Part shown: in pieces, positions 20,885 through 25,070 of the stretch
Layout of the letters: each line of letters opens with the position of its first letter
Position numbering within the stretch: the first letter of the stretch is position 1
Assembly (NCBI GenBank): GCA_012965075.1
Contig: DTSY01000122.1
Span: forward strand, 1 to 25,070
Reading direction: 5' to 3'
DNA length: 25,070 nt
Origin: Gammaproteobacteria bacterium
GTDB lineage: Bacteria > Pseudomonadota > Gammaproteobacteria > Magnimaribacterales > Magnimaribacteraceae
Translations under genes and position numbers: made by a program
The notes under the pieces: model-generated
Seen by the model: the letters and a program-made list of their open reading frames with translations, nothing else
Databases searched by the model: none
Told to the model about the DNA's origin: nothing

Positions 20885-21840
20885 ATGTCTTTCAAAAGGT
20901 AAGCAGCTCTATCTGCTCTGTAAGACGACCTAACCATAGGCCCCGAAGCTACCTCTTTAAAGCCTATTCCTTTAGCCATATCTTGGTAATATAAAAACTC
21001 TTCTGGCGGAACGTATCTTTCAACAGGCAAGTGATTAAGGGTAGGTCTTAAATACTGGCCTAGGGTTAAGATTTCTACGCCGACTGAAAAGGCATCAATT
21101 AAAGTAGACTCTATTTCTTTTGTTGTTTCCCCCAGTCCTAGCATTAGGCTGGTTTTAGTTAAAACCTCTGGGCTGATCTTCTTTGCTTCTTTGAGGACAT
21201 TGAGGGTCCGAAAATAACCGGCCCTAGGATCTCTAACTTTTTTGGTTAGCCTCTCGACTGTCTCTACATTCTGAGCGAAAACATCCAACTTAGAATTGAG
21301 CAAAACAGAGATTGATTTCTTTTTCCCCTCAAAATCAGGAACTAGTGCTTCCACCATTACTTCTGGGCAAATATTTTTGATGGCTTTTATTGTGTTGGAA
21401 TAGTGTTTTGCCCCTCCATCCTTAAGGTCATCTCTGTTGACTGAAGTTAGGACCACATATTTGAGTAACATTTTTTTTATAGATTGAGCTATCTTAAGAG
21501 GTTCTTTTTTATCTAACCTACCTCTTGGATTTCCAGTATCTACTGCACAGAATTTACATGCTCTTGTGCAAACATCACCTAGAAGCATGAAAGTAGCGGT
21601 TCCGTGGCTCCAACATTCCCCAATATTTGGACACATGGCCTCTTCACAAACTGTCTTTAGGTAATTGTCTTTAACAATCTTTTTAACTTCCTTAAATTTA
21701 GGTGTCAACACATAATTGAGCCTGAGCCAGGAGGGCTTTCTTGTTGGAAGAATGTTTTTATTTATATTTGGTTTAATTCCATTTCTTATGGCTATAGTGC
21801 CATTTTCTTTAATGGTCTTAGAAGGAATAATCTGATTCAT
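20881..21840 (-). CDS. lipA: Lipoyl synthase
   Basis: This 319-aa radical-SAM enzyme inserts two sulfurs into octanoyl chains on lipoyl-dependent enzymes. The auxiliary cluster cysteines C65, C70 and C76 lie in 'CEEAMCPNIGEC'. The radical-SAM CxxxCxxC is 'CTRACKFC' (C91, C95, C98). The conserved C-terminal 'RSSY' (304-307), which ligates the auxiliary cluster through serine, is intact. 'RKPSWLR' and 'LMLGLGE' are further LipA markers. It starts with a 4-nt overlap on lipB (ATGA). It is the last gene of the uvrD-dctP-lipB-lipA run, and its end overlaps dctM by 4 nt. Confidence 0.97.
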   Translation of the reverse strand: MNQIIPSKTIKENGTIAIRNGIKPNINKNILPTRKPSWLRLNYVLTPKFKEVKKIVKDNYLKTVCEEAMCPNIGECWSHGTATFMLLGDVCTRACKFCAVDTGNPRGRLDKKEPLKIAQSIKKMLLKYVVLTSVNRDDLKDGGAKHYSNTIKAIKNICPEVMVEALVPDFEGKKKSISVLLNSKLDVFAQNVETVERLTKKVRDPRAGYFRTLNVLKEAKKISPEVLTKTSLMLGLGETTKEIESTLIDAFSVGVEILTLGQYLRPTLNHLPVERYVPPEEFLYYQDMAKGIGFKEVASGPMVRSSYRADRAAYLLKDI

Positions 21841-22454
21841 GTGTCCATACCTCCTTCAAATCTTGCTTTTACTGTTTTTTCAAAGTCCTTAAAGGCTTTT
21901 TCTATTGGAATCTCGGCAAATTCATTAAGGTGTGTCACTTTTAAAGATTGCTTGCCACAGACATTAATAGATTCAAAGGGGCTTAAGTCCATATCAATAT
22001 TTATACTCAGCCCATGATAAGAGTAGCCTCTTTTAATTTTCAAACCAACTGAACATATTTTCTTGTCTCTAATGTAAACCCCAGGATTTCCTTGTTGTCT
22101 TTTAGAAGAAACCCCATAGTCTTTTAAAAAGTCCATTACTGAAGCTTCCAGCTCATTAACAAACCTTTTTGGGCCCCAGCCCTTGCGACGCAGGTTAATT
22201 AAAAAATAGGCTACTATCTGACCAGGGCCATGATAAGTGACCTCTCCTCCTCTATCTGATCTTATAACGGGTATATCATTCTTAATGAGCAAGTTCTTTT
22301 TTGAAGCCCCAAACCCCAAGGTATAAACTGGAAAATGTTCAAGCAACCAGAGCTCGTCTGGATCTCCCTGGCCTTTTGAAAGAATGACATTCTGCATCGA
22401 GGCCCAGGTCTTATGATAGTCCTGCAAGCCTAGCTTTCTTAATTTAAGATCCAA
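21837..22454 (-). CDS. lipB: Octanoyltransferase LipB
   Basis: This 205-aa enzyme moves octanoate from acyl carrier protein to lipoyl domains, the step before LipA. The signature 'RGGEVTYHGPGQIV' lies at residues 68-81. Catalytic lysine K139 is in 'KICSVGLKI' and catalytic cysteine C166 is in 'INVCGKQ'. Length is normal. The start ATG 22454 is 29 nt from the DctP gene upstream. The lipB-lipA pair is a common gene order, but a TRAP binding protein just ahead of it is not. Confidence 0.96.
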   Translation of the reverse strand: MDLKLRKLGLQDYHKTWASMQNVILSKGQGDPDELWLLEHFPVYTLGFGASKKNLLIKNDIPVIRSDRGGEVTYHGPGQIVAYFLINLRRKGWGPKRFVNELEASVMDFLKDYGVSSKRQQGNPGVYIRDKKICSVGLKIKRGYSYHGLSINIDMDLSPFESINVCGKQSLKVTHLNEFAEIPIEKAFKDFEKTVKARFEGGMDT

Positions 22455-22483
22455 TTTCTTTTTATTGCTCCTGTCTGACTTTT

Positions 22484-23593
22484 TTATTCCTCTAAATCTC
22501 TCATTTCAATAAAGGCTTTTTCAGAAATCTCGTGATATTGGATCACGTCTTGCTTAAAAGCCAGGTAGGAGTTATAAATTTTTGTGGCCATTTCATCATC
22601 TTTTATGAACTCTTCCATTACCTCTTCAGAAATTCTTCTTAACTCAATTAAAACATCGTCAGGTAGCTTTCTTAGTTCTACTCCGTGCACTTCAACCAAT
22701 TCGGTCAACGCCCTATTGTTATTTGCAGTGTATTCATCGAGCATCTCTTGATTTACTGCTCTAGCAGCATATTTAACTATGGCTTTTAAATCGTCAGGTA
22801 AAGATGAATAAGCTTCTTTATTTATTATTATTTCTAGGGTCGAGCCCCCCTCATGCCATCCAGGGTAATAGTAATAATCTGCAACTTGGTGAAACCCAAA
22901 TGTTAAATCGTTGAAAGGGCCGACCCACTCTGCAGCATCAATTACCCCCTGTTGTAATGCTAGAAAAATATCACTTCCAGGCAACAATACTGTCTCAGCA
23001 CCTGCCCGTGAAAAGATTTCTCCTGCCAATCCAGGTATTCTCATTTTTAGCCCCTTTAGGTCATCTAGTGAGTTAATTTCCTTCTTAAACCAGCCTGCCA
23101 TTTGAACTCCCGTATTACCTCCTGCAAAGGGTATTAAGTTAAAAGGAGCATAGGCTTCTTCCCAAAGCTCTTGACCACCTCCCCAGTGGATCCAAGAATT
23201 AATTTCTTGCGCTGTTAACCCAAAGGGAACGGCTGTAAAGAACTGTGAAGATTTAAGTTTTCCTGTCCAATAATAAGAGGCTCCATGCCCTAGTTGTGCT
23301 GCACCTCTTGAAACTGCATCGAAAACTTCCATCGCAGGAACCATCTCCCCTGCACCATAAACCTTGATCTTTAACCTGCCATTGCTCATCTCATCTACAT
23401 ATTTAGAAAGGTTCTCGGCAGCCCGTCCTAGGCCTGGATAATTTTTGGGCCAGGTCGTAACCATATTCCACTTGTAGACTTTATTTAAATCAATTTCTGT
23501 GGTCTCCTGTATTGCTGTAGTTGAGCTCTCAGAACATCCCCAAAAAAGACAAATGAGAAAGAAGGACAAGAGTTTTTTCTTCATAATTTTCAT
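22484..23593 (-). CDS. dctP: TRAP transporter substrate-binding lipoprotein (DctP, TakP-like)
   Basis: This 369-aa protein starts with a lipoprotein signal ending 'CLFWGC' (C20), so it is probably anchored in the membrane; the lipobox is not canonical at -3. The mature part begins 'WNMVTTWPKNYPGLG' and continues 'GAGEMVPAMEVFDAVSRGA' and 'GLKMRIPGLAGEIF'. R185 corresponds to the conserved arginine that binds the substrate carboxylate. 'QQGVIDAAEWVGPFND' and 'YYPGWHEGGS' resemble the TakP group, which binds 2-oxo acids; that substrate is inference. It should work with DctQM (19021-20884) although lipB and lipA lie between them. An in-frame ATG at 23584 is a possible later start. It lies 3 nt after uvrD. 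Confidence 0.93.
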   Translation of the reverse strand: MKIMKKKLLSFFLICLFWGCSESSTTAIQETTEIDLNKVYKWNMVTTWPKNYPGLGRAAENLSKYVDEMSNGRLKIKVYGAGEMVPAMEVFDAVSRGAAQLGHGASYYWTGKLKSSQFFTAVPFGLTAQEINSWIHWGGGQELWEEAYAPFNLIPFAGGNTGVQMAGWFKKEINSLDDLKGLKMRIPGLAGEIFSRAGAETVLLPGSDIFLALQQGVIDAAEWVGPFNDLTFGFHQVADYYYYPGWHEGGSTLEIIINKEAYSSLPDDLKAIVKYAARAVNQEMLDEYTANNNRALTELVEVHGVELRKLPDDVLIELRRISEEVMEEFIKDDEMATKIYNSYLAFKQDVIQYHEISEKAFIEMRDLEE

Positions 23594-23596
23594 TAA

Positions 23597-25070
23597 TTAA
23601 ATTGGCCTTAATTTCGCGTAAGAAGCCATGAGCCACTTAGTCTCGCTCGAATCAAAATTAACTTCTACTCTAGCATTAGCTCCTTGGCCTTCATAGTTAA
23701 GAATAACGCCTTCACCAAAAACTTCATGGACTACCCTCTGACCTAAAACCAAGTCTGTTTCTGGTATCTCTCCTTGAGCAATGATCCCCTTTGAATTATA
23801 AGATTTTCTGCCTATTGCACCACCTGTTCTGATTTCTTGTGTTAACTCAGGTGGTATTTCTCTCAAGAATCGAGAGGGGGGGTTGAATGTTTCATTCCCA
23901 TGCAAATTTCTCATTTCAGCGTAGATTATGTAAAGCTTTTCCATGGCTCTGGTCATCCCCACATAACAAAGCCGTCTCTCTTCTTCCAGTTGTCCGGGAT
24001 CTTCTATGGACAGTCTGTGAGGAAAAAGGTTTTCTTCAAAACCCGTTATGAAAACTAAAGGAAATTCCAATCCCTTCGCGGAATGTAGTGTCATAAGCTG
24101 TATTGCGGACTCATGCTCTTCTGCTTGTTCTTCTCCTGCATCAAGCGCTGCATGATCAATGAATGATTTTAAGATGGGAGTATCTTCTTCTTGAATGTCA
24201 GGTTCATAATCGCCAGCTGCACTGACGAGCTCATCTAAATTCTCTACCCGAGTTCTACCTTTCTCCCCTGCCTCTTTTTTATGATAATCAATTAATCCAC
24301 TTCTCTGGATAACATGGTCTACTGTTTCTTTTAGTTCTAGGCCACTAACTTCAGCCTGAAGACTTTCTAGGTCTCCTATGAATCCAGATAAAGAGCTGCT
24401 AGCTCTTGCAGTCAATCCATCAAATTCAATTAAACCTGTGCTAGCCCTCCAAAGAGAGCAATTTTGATCTCTTGCTTGGTTCCTTATAATCTCTAAGGTC
24501 TTAGCTCCTATGCCTCTAGGGGGGAGATTGATGACCCTCTCAAAGGCTGCATCATCTTCTCTTCCATAAACCAAGCGTATGTAAGCCATGGCATTTTTAA
24601 TCTCGGCTCGCTCATAAAATCTCTGGCCTCCATAAATCCTATAAGGAAGGCCTTCTCTTAATATTGCTTCTTCTAAAGCTCTAGATTGAGCGTTAGACCT
24701 ATAAAGAATTGCCGCATCATCAAGGGCATTCCCTTGGCCCATCCAAGACTGTATTGTTCCAACGACATACCTGGCCTCGTCGTCCTCGTTATAAGCGGAG
24801 TAAATGGATATCTTTTCTCCTTCTTTCTGTTCAGTCCAAAGTTCTTTTCCCATTCTGGATTGATTATTTTCAATAACGGAGTTGGCCGCACCAAGAATTG
24901 TCTGTGTAGACCTATAGTTTTGCTCTAGTCTAACCACCTCTGTTTTAGAGAAATCTTTTGTGAACCTATCAATATTTTCACTTTTTGCTCCCCGCCAACC
25001 GTATATGGATTGATCATCATCTCCTACAGCCGTATAGCTACTTTCTTTTCCCTTTAAAAGAGATAGGAGT
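23597..25070 (-). CDS. uvrD: DNA helicase II UvrD (5' part outside window)
   Basis: The minus-strand frame stays open through the right edge, so this is the C-terminal 490 or so residues of a superfamily 1 helicase. It begins within the motif III region: 'VGDDDQSIYGWRGA', then 'VVRLEQNYRSTQTIL' (motif IV). Later come 'IQLMTLHSAKGLEFPLVFI' (motif V) and 'RRLCYVGMTRAMEKLYI' (motif VI). The C-terminal Tudor-like 'GQRVVHEVFGEGVILNYEG' separates it from Rep and supports UvrD, the helicase of nucleotide excision and mismatch repair. A GTG at 24937 is internal, not the start. dctP follows after 3 nt. Confidence 0.95.
   Translation of the reverse strand, partial: LLSLLKGKESSYTAVGDDDQSIYGWRGAKSENIDRFTKDFSKTEVVRLEQNYRSTQTILGAANSVIENNQSRMGKELWTEQKEGEKISIYSAYNEDDEARYVVGTIQSWMGQGNALDDAAILYRSNAQSRALEEAILREGLPYRIYGGQRFYERAEIKNAMAYIRLVYGREDDAAFERVINLPPRGIGAKTLEIIRNQARDQNCSLWRASTGLIEFDGLTARASSSLSGFIGDLESLQAEVSGLELKETVDHVIQRSGLIDYHKKEAGEKGRTRVENLDELVSAAGDYEPDIQEEDTPILKSFIDHAALDAGEEQAEEHESAIQLMTLHSAKGLEFPLVFITGFEENLFPHRLSIEDPGQLEEERRLCYVGMTRAMEKLYIIYAEMRNLHGNETFNPPSRFLREIPPELTQEIRTGGAIGRKSYNSKGIIAQGEIPETDLVLGQRVVHEVFGEGVILNYEGQGANARVEVNFDSSETKWLMASYAKLRPI

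Noticed and set aside
24935..24937. GTG 24937 as start of uvrD
   Set aside because: The frame continues upstream through QSIYGWRGA to the window edge, so the gene is cut by the edge and this GTG is an internal valine codon.

Overview
This is an A+T-rich, very compact bacterial segment. It has short intergenic gaps, many 4-nt start/stop overlaps, and convergent genes that overlap at their ends. Its gene content and order are gammaproteobacterial. The run yggS-proC-yggT-metX-metW-rdgB, followed by trmB and rpoH, resembles the backbone I recall from Pseudomonas-type genomes. The TonB cluster with DUF3450, and the TRAP transporter, fit a streamlined marine gammaproteobacterium (SAR86-like or a comparable low-GC lineage). 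The exact lineage cannot be settled from this sequence alone.

Layout. Positions 1-4574 (minus strand) hold a six-gene energy-transduction operon: DUF3450, a long TtpC-like ExbB, a short ExbB, ExbD, TonB and a TPR protein cut by the window edge. A 187-nt divergent region with a perfect 23-bp tandem repeat separates it from 4762-10843 (plus strand). That block holds an unusual DUF1295-phosphatidylserine decarboxylase fusion, efp, argS, yggS, proC and yggT. From 10844 to 11011 there is a promoter, a SAM-II riboswitch, a four-codon reading frame and an intrinsic terminator. These lead into metX-metW-rdgB, which is convergent with trmB.

Positions 13290-15874 (minus strand) carry trmB, a 39-codon remnant of the thiazole synthase gene thiG, rpoH and cysQ. 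Positions 15943-16972 (plus strand) carry a 59-aa unknown protein and a dienoyl-CoA isomerase-type crotonase. An acyl-CoA dehydrogenase and yaaA follow on the minus strand. Next come TRAP permease genes dctQ and dctM (plus strand), running into lipA-lipB-dctP-uvrD on the minus strand; uvrD is cut by the right edge.

Functionally, the TonB cluster would energise outer-membrane uptake. The TRAP genes would import an organic acid, probably a 2-oxo or similar acid. The riboswitch ties methionine synthesis (metX, metW) to SAM level. The isomerase and acyl-CoA dehydrogenase point to degradation of unsaturated acyl-CoAs. The most notable points are the membrane-domain/PSD fusion, the riboswitch expression platform, and the thiG scar between rpoH and trmB. 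No CRISPR array, insertion sequence, tRNA or rRNA was seen.
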